This document shows positions 17,578 to 25,500 of a stretch of 64,000 nucleotides of DNA, one piece after another (within the stretch, counting starts at the first letter, position 1; every line of letters starts with the position of its first letter). The stretch is from Promicromonospora panici. GTDB lineage: Bacteria > Actinomycetota > Actinomycetes > Actinomycetales > Cellulomonadaceae. Position numbers and translations under genes: made by a program. The notes beneath the pieces were generated by a model, which had not been told where the DNA came from, made no database searches, and worked only from the letters and a program-made list of their open reading frames with translations. Where the stretch lies: positions 62,001 to 126,000 of the forward strand of contig NZ_UWYY01000012.1 of assembly GCF_900608595.1 (NCBI RefSeq), given 5' to 3'.

Positions 17578-17904
17578 TCAGCGCTGCTGCGCGGGCTGCC
17601 GCTCCTCCTCGTCCGCGTTCTCCTCGATGTCGTCCAGGTCGTCGTCGAAGTCGATGTCGTCGAGGTCCTCGTCCTCGTCGTCATCATCGTCGTCGTCGTC
17701 GATCTCGTCGGCCAGGTAGAAGGGCGTCACCTCGCCGAACACCGTGGCCAAGGAGTCCTCGTACACCTCGTAGGCGTCGGCGAGCACGTCGTAGGCGTCG
17801 TCGACTGCGGGGTCGTCGTCACTCCGGCGAGTGGCGACCGCGTGATGATGGGCCTCAAGTGCGGCAATGAGGCGATCGAGCGCGGCACGCGGTTCAACGG
17901 TCAT
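17578..17904 (-). CDS. Small acidic protein with an Asp/Glu-rich tail
   Basis: A 108-residue protein. The N-terminal half is helical (AALDRLIAALEAHHHAVATRR) and the C-terminal half is almost entirely acidic, with runs of Asp/Glu between about residues 68 and 100. ATG 17904 is preceded by AAGG. Similar actinobacterial proteins are often labelled DNA primase without support; I see no primase motif. It may be a nucleic-acid mimic or an intrinsically disordered chaperone. It is convergent with the aldo/keto reductase. Confidence 0.65.
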   Translation of the reverse strand: MTVEPRAALDRLIAALEAHHHAVATRRSDDDPAVDDAYDVLADAYEVYEDSLATVFGEVTPFYLADEIDDDDDDDDEDEDLDDIDFDDDLDDIEENADEEERQPAQQR

Positions 17905-18099
17905 GCCTTGAACTGTAGCGCCAGGTCCAGGCCAGCGGGATCGCAAATTCGGATCGTTACCGCGGAGGTACCGGGGTTTCCCGCCGGGCCCTTCAGGGGT
18001 GGCCCGGAGATCGGGACAGGGGATACCCGCAGATCTGACCAGCGAAGATGGTCCCGGCGGTGGATGACGTGCAGGGTCACGATCGATTGGATGGCGCAC

Positions 18100-19134
18100 A
18101 TGAGCGCAACCGTCTCCGCCGACCGCCCACAGACCACGACGCGACAGCGCTGGCGGTTCATCGACTCGCTGCGTGGCTTCGCCGTCTGCGGGATCCTGCT
18201 GGTCAACGCGGTCGACATCACCCAGGTCGGCATGGCACGGCTGGTCGAGGGCGGCGCCATACTCACCGACCCGGTACGTGAGGCGCTCTACCTCACGGTC
18301 CAGACCCGGTTCGTACCCATCTTCATCTTCCTGTTCGGCATGAGCCTCTGGATGGTGCTCGACGGCGCACGCACGCGCTCACCGCGCCCCGGGCTGGTAA
18401 TGGTTCGGCGTCTGGTCAGCCTTACGGTCATCGGCGGCCTTCTGATGTTCGCCTACCCCGGCAACGTCCTCCTGGAGTACGGCATCGTGGGGCTGCTGAT
18501 GCTGCCCGTCGTCCTGCTCGCCCCGCCGCGGGTGACCCTCTGGGCCGGCGTCGTGCTCACTGTCGCCGTGTACGCGCTCGCGGGCGGGGGTGTGGCGTCC
18601 GTTCCGGGCCTCGTCCTGCTCGGCGCGGGTGCCGCCGCCCTCGGCCTGCCCCGGGCACTGGAGACCTCCGGCAGGACCGTCGCCGTCGTGTTCGCCGTCG
18701 CGGCAGTGCTGACGGGCCCCGCCCTGCTGTGGCAGCAGACCACGCAGGGTGACCCGCGATACTCGACGCCGGGCGGGATCGCCGGCCTCGTCATGGCCGT
18801 GCTGTACGCCACCGGCCTGGCGCTGCTGTGGCGCACGCCCGCCCGCAGGGCGATCGCCGCCGCCTTCGAGCCGTTGGGCCGGATGGCGCTCAGCAACTAC
18901 GTCGGGGCGGCGATAGTCATGGCGCTGACCCCGCTCGTCGTCGACGTCGGCTACATGACGAGTGTGGCGCCCGTGGTACTGCTGTCCGTGGCGGTGATCG
19001 TGGCGCAGTCGCTCCTGAGCCGCCTCTGGCTCAGGTACTTCGCCTACGGCCCGATCGAGTGGCTGTGGCGCACCGCGACCTGGCTTCGGCCGGTGGCATT
19101 TCGCCGCGCCGCGGCGTCGATCACTGCGGGTTGA
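18100..19134 (+). CDS. DUF418/YeiB-like polytopic membrane protein
   Basis: A 344-residue membrane protein with about nine to ten hydrophobic segments. It opens with FIDSLRGFAVCGILLVNAVD, the classic DUF418/YeiB and acyltransferase-like first helix, and carries FIFLFGMSLW and GRMALSNYVGAA, the family's C-terminal signature. Some relatives transfer acyl groups across the membrane; the activity here is unknown. ATG 18100 is taken; ATG 18091 is three codons longer. The open frame continues upstream through the gap without protein-like content. Confidence 0.83.
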   Translation: MSATVSADRPQTTTRQRWRFIDSLRGFAVCGILLVNAVDITQVGMARLVEGGAILTDPVREALYLTVQTRFVPIFIFLFGMSLWMVLDGARTRSPRPGLVMVRRLVSLTVIGGLLMFAYPGNVLLEYGIVGLLMLPVVLLAPPRVTLWAGVVLTVAVYALAGGGVASVPGLVLLGAGAAALGLPRALETSGRTVAVVFAVAAVLTGPALLWQQTTQGDPRYSTPGGIAGLVMAVLYATGLALLWRTPARRAIAAAFEPLGRMALSNYVGAAIVMALTPLVVDVGYMTSVAPVVLLSVAVIVAQSLLSRLWLRYFAYGPIEWLWRTATWLRPVAFRRAAASITAG

Positions 19135-19161
19135 TCGCCCGTAGGGGCACAATGGCCGCTA

Positions 19162-19187
19162 CGGAGCGTGTTGCTGTCATCGCTCCG
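19162..19187 (+). terminator. Weak hairpin after the DUF418 gene
   Basis: CGGAGCG (19162-19168) and CGCTCCG (19181-19187) form a 7-bp inverted repeat with a 12-nt loop, 28 nt after the stop. The downstream sequence GAAAACGGCATAAACT is AT-rich and may hold the -10 of the DUF5703 promoter. Confidence 0.4.
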
Positions 19188-19240
19188 CAATGAAAACGGC
19201 ATAAACTGACCTCACCCGCGACCCGAGGACGGTGCATCAG

Positions 19241-19456
19241 ATGGCGAGAGACGGCTCCTTGTTCCGCAAGCACAGTCAGTACGAGTACCGCGTCGTGACG
19301 TTCGACCCGGACACCAGCGTGCCGGACGCCCGCCGGCTGCTCACCGAAGAGGCCGAGTACGGCCGCTGGGAACTGGCAAGGACCCTTCTCTACATCGGCG
19401 GCAGACGCAAGGTCTGGCTCCGCCGCAGGATCATCAAGGTCTCCTCGACCCTGTGA
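19241..19456 (+). CDS. DUF5703-family small protein
   Basis: A 71-residue protein. The family signature is clear: YEYRVVTFDPDTSVPDARRL, TEEAEYGRWELARTLLY, and GGRRKVWLRRRIIKV. Function is unknown, but it is conserved in actinobacteria and often lies beside an M20 peptidase, as here and around Rv2137c-Rv2141c. ATG 19241 follows GAGGACGGTGCATCAG; GTG 19232 is an alternative. Its stop overlaps the next start (GTGA). Confidence 0.8.
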   Translation: MARDGSLFRKHSQYEYRVVTFDPDTSVPDARRLLTEEAEYGRWELARTLLYIGGRRKVWLRRRIIKVSSTL

Positions 19457-20304
19457 CGCCCGCCGCGCCGCCCGGCGTGTTCCGCAAGGCATGCGCGGAC
19501 GCGCCGGCCGGGTTCTTCGCGCGCGAGGCCGCCGGCCTCGACTGGCTGCGGGTCGACGGCGGGCCACGGATCGTCGGCGTGTCCGACGTCGGGCCGGGCC
19601 ACCTCGACCTGGAGCGCCTCTCCCCCGTGACGCCCACGCCGGCCGCAGCGCGGGCCTTCGGAGGCGCCCTGGCGACGCTGCACGACGCCGGCGCGCCCGC
19701 CTTCGGCGCCGGACCCGGCCCGGCCTGGGGCTGGTCCGGCGAACCCGGGGGCTGGTTCGGGCCGCTGCGCGACCCGCTGCCGATGCCGGGCGGGGTGTGG
19801 CGCTCCTGGCCGGAGTTCTACGCCGAGGCGCGGCTGCGTCCGCTGCTCGGCCAGGGCCGGGAGCGCGGTGTCCTCGGCGACGACGACGCGCGGCTGATCG
19901 ACGCCGTCTGCGCGCGGCTGCCCCGCCTGGCGGGACCCAGCGCCGACGACGAGCCGGCCCGCCTGCACGGCGACCTCTGGTCCGGGAACGTGCTGTGGGT
20001 CGACGGCGGGCCGCCCGCACCGGATTCCGCGGGCGGCCCGGCGCCAGGCGCCGTCGACGCCGTCCTCATCGATCCCGCCGCGTACGGCGGGCACCGCGAG
20101 ACCGACCTCGCGATGCTCGCGCTGTTCGGGGCGCCACACCTCGCCGAGATCCTGGCGGGCTACCAGGACGTCCACCCGCTCGCCCGGGGCTGGCAGCACC
20201 GGGTGCGGCTGCACCAGCTCTACCCGCTCGCGGTGCACGCGGTCCTCTTCGGCGGCTCCTACGTCCCCGAGACGCGGTCGCTCCTCGCCGAGCTGGCGGG
20301 GTAG
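19453..20304 (+). CDS. Fructosamine kinase-family protein
   Basis: A 283-residue protein of the fructosamine-3-kinase/aminoglycoside-phosphotransferase fold. The catalytic loop reads RLHGDLWSGNVLW, followed by the metal-binding strand VLIDPAAYGGHRETDLAML, both typical of fructosamine kinases, which phosphorylate ketoamines so that glycated amines decompose. GTG 19453 overlaps the DUF5703 stop by 4 nt, indicating translational coupling. The inserted loop GPPAPDSAGGPAPG between the catalytic and metal loops is longer than usual. Confidence 0.87.
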   Translation: MTPAAPPGVFRKACADAPAGFFAREAAGLDWLRVDGGPRIVGVSDVGPGHLDLERLSPVTPTPAAARAFGGALATLHDAGAPAFGAGPGPAWGWSGEPGGWFGPLRDPLPMPGGVWRSWPEFYAEARLRPLLGQGRERGVLGDDDARLIDAVCARLPRLAGPSADDEPARLHGDLWSGNVLWVDGGPPAPDSAGGPAPGAVDAVLIDPAAYGGHRETDLAMLALFGAPHLAEILAGYQDVHPLARGWQHRVRLHQLYPLAVHAVLFGGSYVPETRSLLAELAG

Positions 20305-20332
20305 CCGGCGCTCTACTTCGGCCAGGCGGATC

Positions 20333-20386
20333 AGCAGGTCGCCAGCGCTCAGCGGGTCGCCCGCGCTCAGCAGGTCGCCAGCAGGC
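20333..20386. repeat. Three 18-bp tandem repeats across the M20 stop codon
   Basis: AGCAGGTCGCCAGCGCTC (20333-20350), AGCGGGTCGCCCGCGCTC (20351-20368) and AGCAGGTCGCCAGCAGGC (20369-20386) are tandem copies. The M20 stop (20367-20369) falls at the unit 2/3 boundary, so the last codons of M20 appear to have been duplicated into the intergenic space. Confidence 0.7.
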
Positions 20387-21704
20387 GGTCCAGGACGCGC
20401 GTGCCGAACTTCAGGGCGTCGGTCGGCACCCGCTCGTCGACGCCGTGGAACATGCCCGCGAAGTCGAGGTCGTTCGTCAGCTGCAGCGGCGCGAAGCCGT
20501 AGCCCGTGATCCCGAGCCGGTGCAGCGACTTGTTGTCCGTGCCGCCCGACAGCGTGTACGGCAGCACCGTCGCGCCCGGGTCCTCGGCGTCGATAGCCGC
20601 GACCATGGCGTCCACGAGCGAGCCGCCGAACGGCACCTCGAGCGCCGTGTCGATGTGGATCGGCTCGATCCGCACCCGCGGGCCGGCGAGCTCGCGCAGC
20701 TTCGCCATGCCCGACTCCTCCTGGCCGGGCAGGAGCCGCACGTCGATCGCCGCCTCGGCCCGCCCGGGGATCACGTTCGCCTTGTAGCCGGCGTCCAGCT
20801 GGGTCGGGTTGGACGTGTTGCGCACCGTCGCGCCCACGAACTTCGCGACCGGGCCGAGGGCGGCGACCAGCGCGTCGATCGTGGCCGGGTCGTCGTAGTC
20901 CACGGGCAGCCCCGTGAGGTCGCCGACGCCGCGCAGCAGCGCGTCCACTGTGGGCGTGATCGTGTACGGCCAGGCGTGCTGCCCGATCCGCGCCACGGCG
21001 GCGGCGAGCTCCGTCACGGCGTTGTCCGCGTTGACCTGCGAGCCGTGCCCGGCCCGGCCGTCCGCGATCAGGCGCAGCCAGGCGATCCCCTTCTCCGCCG
21101 TCTGCAGCAGGTAGGCGCGCTTGCCGCCCACCTCGACCGAGTAGCCACCGACCTCGGAGATCGCCTCGGTGGCGCCCTCGAACAGCTCGGGGCGGTGGTC
21201 CACGGCCCAGCGCGCCCCGTACACGCCGCCGGCCTCCTCGTCGGCGAAGAACGCGACGACGACGTCGCGCGCGGGCTTGCGGCCCTCGCGCACCATCTGC
21301 CGCACGACGGCCAGGATCATGGCGTCCATGTCCTTCATGTCGACGGCGCCGCGGCCCCAGAGCAGTCCGTCGGTCAGCTCCGCGCCGAACGGGTCCACGC
21401 TCCAGTCGTCCTTCGCCGCCGGCACGACGTCCAGGTGCCCGTGCAGGACGAGCGCGGGACGGCTCCGGTCCTGCCCCTCCAGCCGCACGACGACGGACGC
21501 GCGCCCCGGGCTGGACTCGAACAGCTCGGGCTCCAGGCCGACCTCGTGCAGCAGCTCCATGACGTACTCGGCCGCCGCGCGTTCCCCCGGGCCCTCGTTG
21601 GTGCCGTAGTTGGACGTGTCGATCCGGATCAGCTCCTGGCAGATCCGGATGACCTCGTCGGCAGCGGTGGGCACGGGCGTGGAGGTGGGAACAGTCTCAG
21701 TCAC
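20367..21704 (-). CDS. M20-family dinuclear zinc peptidase
   Basis: A 445-residue M20 metallopeptidase (carboxypeptidase/dipeptidase type). Metal-site motifs are HGHLDVVPA, WGRGAVDMKD, and FFADEEAGG with the catalytic Glu pair; the dimerisation-domain histidine is in GRAGHGSQ, and the last metal His is in FHGVDERV. Start is GTG 21704. It is convergent with the fructosamine kinase gene. M. tuberculosis Rv2141c is the syntenic relative. The substrate is unknown. Confidence 0.92.
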   Translation of the reverse strand: MTETVPTSTPVPTAADEVIRICQELIRIDTSNYGTNEGPGERAAAEYVMELLHEVGLEPELFESSPGRASVVVRLEGQDRSRPALVLHGHLDVVPAAKDDWSVDPFGAELTDGLLWGRGAVDMKDMDAMILAVVRQMVREGRKPARDVVVAFFADEEAGGVYGARWAVDHRPELFEGATEAISEVGGYSVEVGGKRAYLLQTAEKGIAWLRLIADGRAGHGSQVNADNAVTELAAAVARIGQHAWPYTITPTVDALLRGVGDLTGLPVDYDDPATIDALVAALGPVAKFVGATVRNTSNPTQLDAGYKANVIPGRAEAAIDVRLLPGQEESGMAKLRELAGPRVRIEPIHIDTALEVPFGGSLVDAMVAAIDAEDPGATVLPYTLSGGTDNKSLHRLGITGYGFAPLQLTNDLDFAGMFHGVDERVPTDALKFGTRVLDRLLATC

Positions 21705-21725
21705 GGCCCCACCGTAACCGCTGGC

Positions 21726-21786
21726 GTTGTGGGCGTGATCGTTGCGCCTAGATCGGGCACTTCATCGCAACTATCGCGCCCACAAC
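21726..21786. repeat. Palindromic repeat, copy A
   Basis: GTTGTGGGCGTGATCGTTGC... (21726-21746) pairs with the complementary arm at 21766-21786 (19 of 21 positions). It begins 8 nt after the stop of the M3 peptidase gene on the minus strand and shares its arm sequence with copies B and C. It probably acts as a terminator. Confidence 0.8.
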
Positions 21787-21793
21787 AAAGGGG

Positions 21794-23914
21794 TCAGGCC
21801 AGGCCGCGGCGCTTGAGCAGCGGCGCGATGTCCGCCGTCCGGCCCCGCAGGTCCTCGAACGAGGCCAGCGGGTCCTGCGAACCGCCGCGGGCGAGCAGCT
21901 TGCGGCGGAACGCCTCGCCGTTCTCGCGCGTCAGCCCGCCGTTCTCGGCGTACCACTCGACGGTGTCGGCGTCGAGCACCTCCGACCAGATGTACGAGTA
22001 GTACCCGGCCGAGTAGCCGCCGCCGAAGATGTGGTTGAAGTAGGTGGTGCGGTACCGCGGCGGCACGGACTCGAAGTCGACGCCGGCCGCGGCGAGCGCC
22101 GCCGCCTCGAAGGGCAGCACCTCCTCGACGGACGTCGGCACCTCCGACGGCGCGAGCTGGTGCCATGCCTGGTCGAGCAGCGCTGCGGCGAGGTACTCCG
22201 TCGTCGCGAAGCCCTCGCCCCAGGTGCGGGAGGCGAGCATGGTGTCCACCCACTCGGCCGGCATCGGCTCGCCGGTGCGGTGGTGAACCGCGAAGGACCG
22301 CAGGATCTCCGGCTCCCACGACCACATCTCGTTGACCTGCGACGGGTACTCCACGAAGTCGCGGGGTACGGACGTGCCCGACTGCGACGGGTAGCGCACA
22401 TCGCTGAGCAGCCCGTGCAGCGCGTGCCCGAACTCGTGGAACAGCGTGGTGACCTCGTCCCACGCGAGCAGTGTCGGCTCGCCGGCCGGGGGCTTGACGA
22501 TGTTCAGGTTGTTGACCACCACGGGCTTCTGGCCCAGCAGGTGGCTCTGGGTGACGAGGCTGTCCATCCACGCCCCGCCGCGCTTGGACTCGCGGGTGTA
22601 CCAGTCGGCGAGGAACAGGCCGAGGCCGGTGTTCGGTTCCCCCGGCTCGGGGGCGTCGAACACCTCGAACACCCGGACGTCCGGGTGGTAGCCGGGCAGA
22701 TCGGCGCGCTCGGCGAAGGACAGCCCGAACAGCAGGTTCGCGGCCTTGAACACGCCGTCGCGCACGACGCGCTCCAGCTCCAGGTAGGGGCGCAGGGCGG
22801 CGTCATCCAGGTTGAAGCGCTCCTTGCGCACGGCCTCGTTGAGGTAGGACCAGTCGGCGGCGGCGACGCTGCCCTGGTTATCGCTGCCCGATGTCGCCCC
22901 GCTCACCTTCGCGAGCTCGGTCGCCTCGCGCCGCGCGTTGGCGACGGCGGCGGGCGCGAGCCGGGCGAGCATCTCGTTGACGGCGGCCGTCGTGCCCGCC
23001 GTCGCGTCCGCGGCGATGTAGGCGGCGTGATGCTCGTAGCCGAGCAGCCGCGCGTGCTCTGCCCGCAGGCGGGCGAGCTCCAGGAGGATCTCGCGGGTGT
23101 CGTTCTCGCCGCCCGTGGCGCCGCGTGCCGCGGATGCCTCCTGGACCCGCGCCCGGACCCCGGCGTCCTCCAGGGAGGCGAGCACGTTCTGGTGCGTGAA
23201 GAGCTGCATCTCAAGGAGCCAGCCGTCCTGGCCGCGGGCCTCGGCGGCGGCCTTGGCGCCGGCCTTGGCGTCCGGAGAGAGCCCCGCGAGCTCGGCCTCG
23301 TCGGTGACCAGCACGCTCGCCGCGTTGGCGCCGGCCAGGAGCTTGCGGCCGAAGCTCGCCTGCAGCGACGTGATGCGCGAGTTGAGGTCGCGCAGCGTGG
23401 CCTGGTCGGCCTCGGACAGCGCGATGCCGGCCCGCTCGAACTGCGTCATCTGCTTCTCCAGCAGGTACGCCGTATCGGGTTCGAGCTGGAGGGTGCCGGC
23501 CTCGGCGGCGTCGGCCAGAGACTTCACGCGCGCGTAGAGGCGCGCGTCCATACCGATGGCGTCCTGGTGGGCGGCGAGCTGCGGCGCCAGCCGTTCCTGG
23601 ATGTCCTCCCGACCGGGCGTCGAGTCGGAGGGCAGCTGGTTGTAGAACGTCGTCGCCGCCCGGGCCAGGAGCCGCCCCGCGCGCTCCAGCGCCTCCAGCG
23701 TGTTCTCGACGGTGGCCGGCTCCGGGTTCGCCGCTATGGCTTCGACGTCGGCGCGATGGGTGGCCATGCCCGCGACGATCGCGGGCTCGTAGTGCTCCTC
23801 GCGGATCGCCGCGAAGTCAGGCAGCTCGTACGGGAGGGCCGACGGCGTGGCGAAGGGGTTGGCCGGGTCGAGGACGGCGTCCGCGCCCTGGAGGGTGGCG
23901 TTGCTGGAGGTCAT
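21794..23914 (-). CDS. M3-family oligopeptidase / dipeptidyl carboxypeptidase
   Basis: A 706-residue cytoplasmic zinc peptidase of the oligopeptidase A / Dcp type. The zinc motif is LFHEFGHALHG (H493-E494-F-G-H497), followed by the downstream Glu (WEPEILRSFA) and the conserved FNHIFGGGYSAGYYSY segment near the C-terminus. It degrades short peptides. ATG 23914 is used; an ATG at 23932 and a longer open frame exist but lack support. The gene is followed at once by palindromic repeat copy A, which also forms its probable terminator. Confidence 0.93.
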   Translation of the reverse strand: MTSSNATLQGADAVLDPANPFATPSALPYELPDFAAIREEHYEPAIVAGMATHRADVEAIAANPEPATVENTLEALERAGRLLARAATTFYNQLPSDSTPGREDIQERLAPQLAAHQDAIGMDARLYARVKSLADAAEAGTLQLEPDTAYLLEKQMTQFERAGIALSEADQATLRDLNSRITSLQASFGRKLLAGANAASVLVTDEAELAGLSPDAKAGAKAAAEARGQDGWLLEMQLFTHQNVLASLEDAGVRARVQEASAARGATGGENDTREILLELARLRAEHARLLGYEHHAAYIAADATAGTTAAVNEMLARLAPAAVANARREATELAKVSGATSGSDNQGSVAAADWSYLNEAVRKERFNLDDAALRPYLELERVVRDGVFKAANLLFGLSFAERADLPGYHPDVRVFEVFDAPEPGEPNTGLGLFLADWYTRESKRGGAWMDSLVTQSHLLGQKPVVVNNLNIVKPPAGEPTLLAWDEVTTLFHEFGHALHGLLSDVRYPSQSGTSVPRDFVEYPSQVNEMWSWEPEILRSFAVHHRTGEPMPAEWVDTMLASRTWGEGFATTEYLAAALLDQAWHQLAPSEVPTSVEEVLPFEAAALAAAGVDFESVPPRYRTTYFNHIFGGGYSAGYYSYIWSEVLDADTVEWYAENGGLTRENGEAFRRKLLARGGSQDPLASFEDLRGRTADIAPLLKRRGLA

Positions 23915-23972
23915 AAGTACATCTTTACGCATACGTCCGGCGCGCTCCGGTGGTTTTACGGGCACCGCATAG

Positions 23973-24239
23973 GGCGGCCCCTGGCGCGTCACGTTCGAGG
24001 ACGGTCGCGACTTCCACCCCTGGACCGCGGGCGCCGTCGAGCACCTGTGCGGCTGCGACCTCTACGAGGGCGGAGTTGAGCTCCCGGAGGAGCCCGCCGC
24101 GCCGTCGTCGGACCTGTCGTGGGAGCTGCGCTGGCAGGTCACGGGTCCGGAGAAGGACTACACCATCCGCACGACCTACTCCAAGCCCCTGACTCCCTCT
24201 GTCGTGGGCGGGATCGTTACGCCTAGAACGGGCAGGTAG
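23973..24239 (+). pseudogene. Orphan coding remnant lacking a start codon
   Basis: This frame has strong third-position G/C bias and a natural protein look (PWRVTFEDGRDFHPWTAG, CGCDLYEGGVELPEE, WELRWQVTGPEKDYT). It starts immediately after an in-frame TAG at 23970 and contains no ATG, GTG or TTG before its stop at 24237-24239. The last part runs into palindromic repeat copy B. It therefore looks like the 3' piece of a gene whose 5' end was lost and whose C-terminus was replaced. The parent family is not recognised. Confidence 0.5.
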
Positions 24240-24258
24240 GCGCAACGATCCCGCCCAC
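24204..24258. repeat. Palindromic repeat, copy B
   Basis: GTGGGCGGGATCGTTACGCC... (24204-24225) and its complement (24237-24258) match at 21 of 22 positions. It begins 19 nt after the stop of the alginate-lyase-like gene on the minus strand and shares arms with copies A and C. Confidence 0.8.
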
Positions 24259-24276
24259 AGCGAAGGGCATGGCTCG

Positions 24277-25500
24277 TCAGGGCAGGACGTGCGGGTTGTT
24301 CGCGTGGGTAAGCGTCTCCCAGGCGACGAACAGGTTGTTGGTGCCCTGGGGCCGCGTGGACTCCGTCAGCGCCTGCGTGTTCGTCATCGCATGGCCCTGC
24401 CGGTTGTGCAGCGCGTTGAACCCGACCTCGGTGACCGGACCGAGGCCCAGTTTCACCGACCCGCCGCAGAGCCAGGACGGCACGGCCGCGCCCCGCTGAT
24501 AGGTCGAGTGGAACCCGAGCGCGTGCCGCAACCGCTCCCCCACCTGCGGGTACAGGTCGTCACCCTGGATGGCGGCGGTCTCCGCGACGTGCGAGATCGC
24601 CGAGATGCCGTAGCCCGTGTGCGTGAAGTCCCGGCAGGTCTCCTGCGACAGGCCGTTGACCAGCGTCCGCTGGTTGTGCCAGTAGGAGAAGATCTCGTCG
24701 GGCGTGTCCCGGCCGGAGCCCGGCACGGTGCGCGGCACCGACCCGTCAGAGGTCAGGTAGATGAAGGCGGGCACCCGCACAAGGAAGCGCTGGCGGGCGG
24801 AGGCGTATACGTTCCGGTCGTCGAGGAAGACGGCGATGCCGACGGCCGCCTCCATCATCGACAGCTCCCAGTTGCCGTTGCTGTTCGACCCGTTGACCAC
24901 CTCGGGCAGGTAGACGTTGCGCAGCATCGTCTCGAACCGGTCGACGTCGGCCGACGCCCAGCCCGCACCCGTGTACCGGATGATCTCCGCGGCCCGCGGC
25001 CACACCGAGCCCGCCCACGCCGTCTGCAGGGGCGCGTTCGAGCTGGTGTGGTCGCGGATCACGAGCGACCACGCGTTCATGAGCGAGATGGACTTCTGGG
25101 CGTACCGCGCGTCACCGGTCACAGACCAGGCCAGGGCGTGGGTGTAGGCCGCTATCGCGTCCTCTCGCTCGTCGGTGCAGCCGTTGTTCGGGTTGGAGTA
25201 CGACCCGCACTCGACGACCGCCCGCGGGTGCGGGGTGTAGGACAGTGACGCGTACCGGCTGCCCATCATCGAGTCGTATGCGCCCCGCCACGGCTGAGCG
25301 CCGGCCTGCACCTGCTGCCGCACGAAATCGAGCTGGGGCCGGCTGACGTGCACACCCGGGTGCGTGAAGGTGGTGGGCACGTCGGTGGGCGCCGTCCCGC
25401 TGGCCGTCCCCGCCGTCGACAGCAGCAGGCCGACCGCCACCGTTGCGCTGACCGCTGCCGCGACCAGGGCGCCGGTCGCGCCGGACCGCCCGGCGCGCAT
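24277..25500 (-). CDS. Secreted alginate-lyase-fold protein
   Basis: A 407-residue protein with a signal peptide (MRAGRSGATGALVAAAVSAT..., cleavage probably after TASGTA). The mature part is an alpha/alpha barrel of the alginate_lyase superfamily (PL5-like): THPGVHVSRPQLDFVRQQV, YDSMMGSRYASLSYTPHP, NGNWELSMMEAAVGIAVF and ETCRDFTHTGYGI are family-like positions with candidate catalytic His/Tyr/Asn. The polysaccharide is not certain. ATG 25500 overlaps the chitinase stop (TGATG), so it is translated with that chitinase, hinting at joint attack on a chitin-containing or mixed polysaccharide. Confidence 0.82.
   Translation of the reverse strand: MRAGRSGATGALVAAAVSATVAVGLLLSTAGTASGTAPTDVPTTFTHPGVHVSRPQLDFVRQQVQAGAQPWRGAYDSMMGSRYASLSYTPHPRAVVECGSYSNPNNGCTDEREDAIAAYTHALAWSVTGDARYAQKSISLMNAWSLVIRDHTSSNAPLQTAWAGSVWPRAAEIIRYTGAGWASADVDRFETMLRNVYLPEVVNGSNSNGNWELSMMEAAVGIAVFLDDRNVYASARQRFLVRVPAFIYLTSDGSVPRTVPGSGRDTPDEIFSYWHNQRTLVNGLSQETCRDFTHTGYGISAISHVAETAAIQGDDLYPQVGERLRHALGFHSTYQRGAAVPSWLCGGSVKLGLGPVTEVGFNALHNRQGHAMTNTQALTESTRPQGTNNLFVAWETLTHANNPHVLP

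Noticed and set aside
19491..24079. Long plus-strand frames (19491-22001 and 22031-24079) over the M20 and M3 peptidase genes
   Set aside because: Both lie antisense to peptidases with intact catalytic motifs; their composition is that of a shadow frame.
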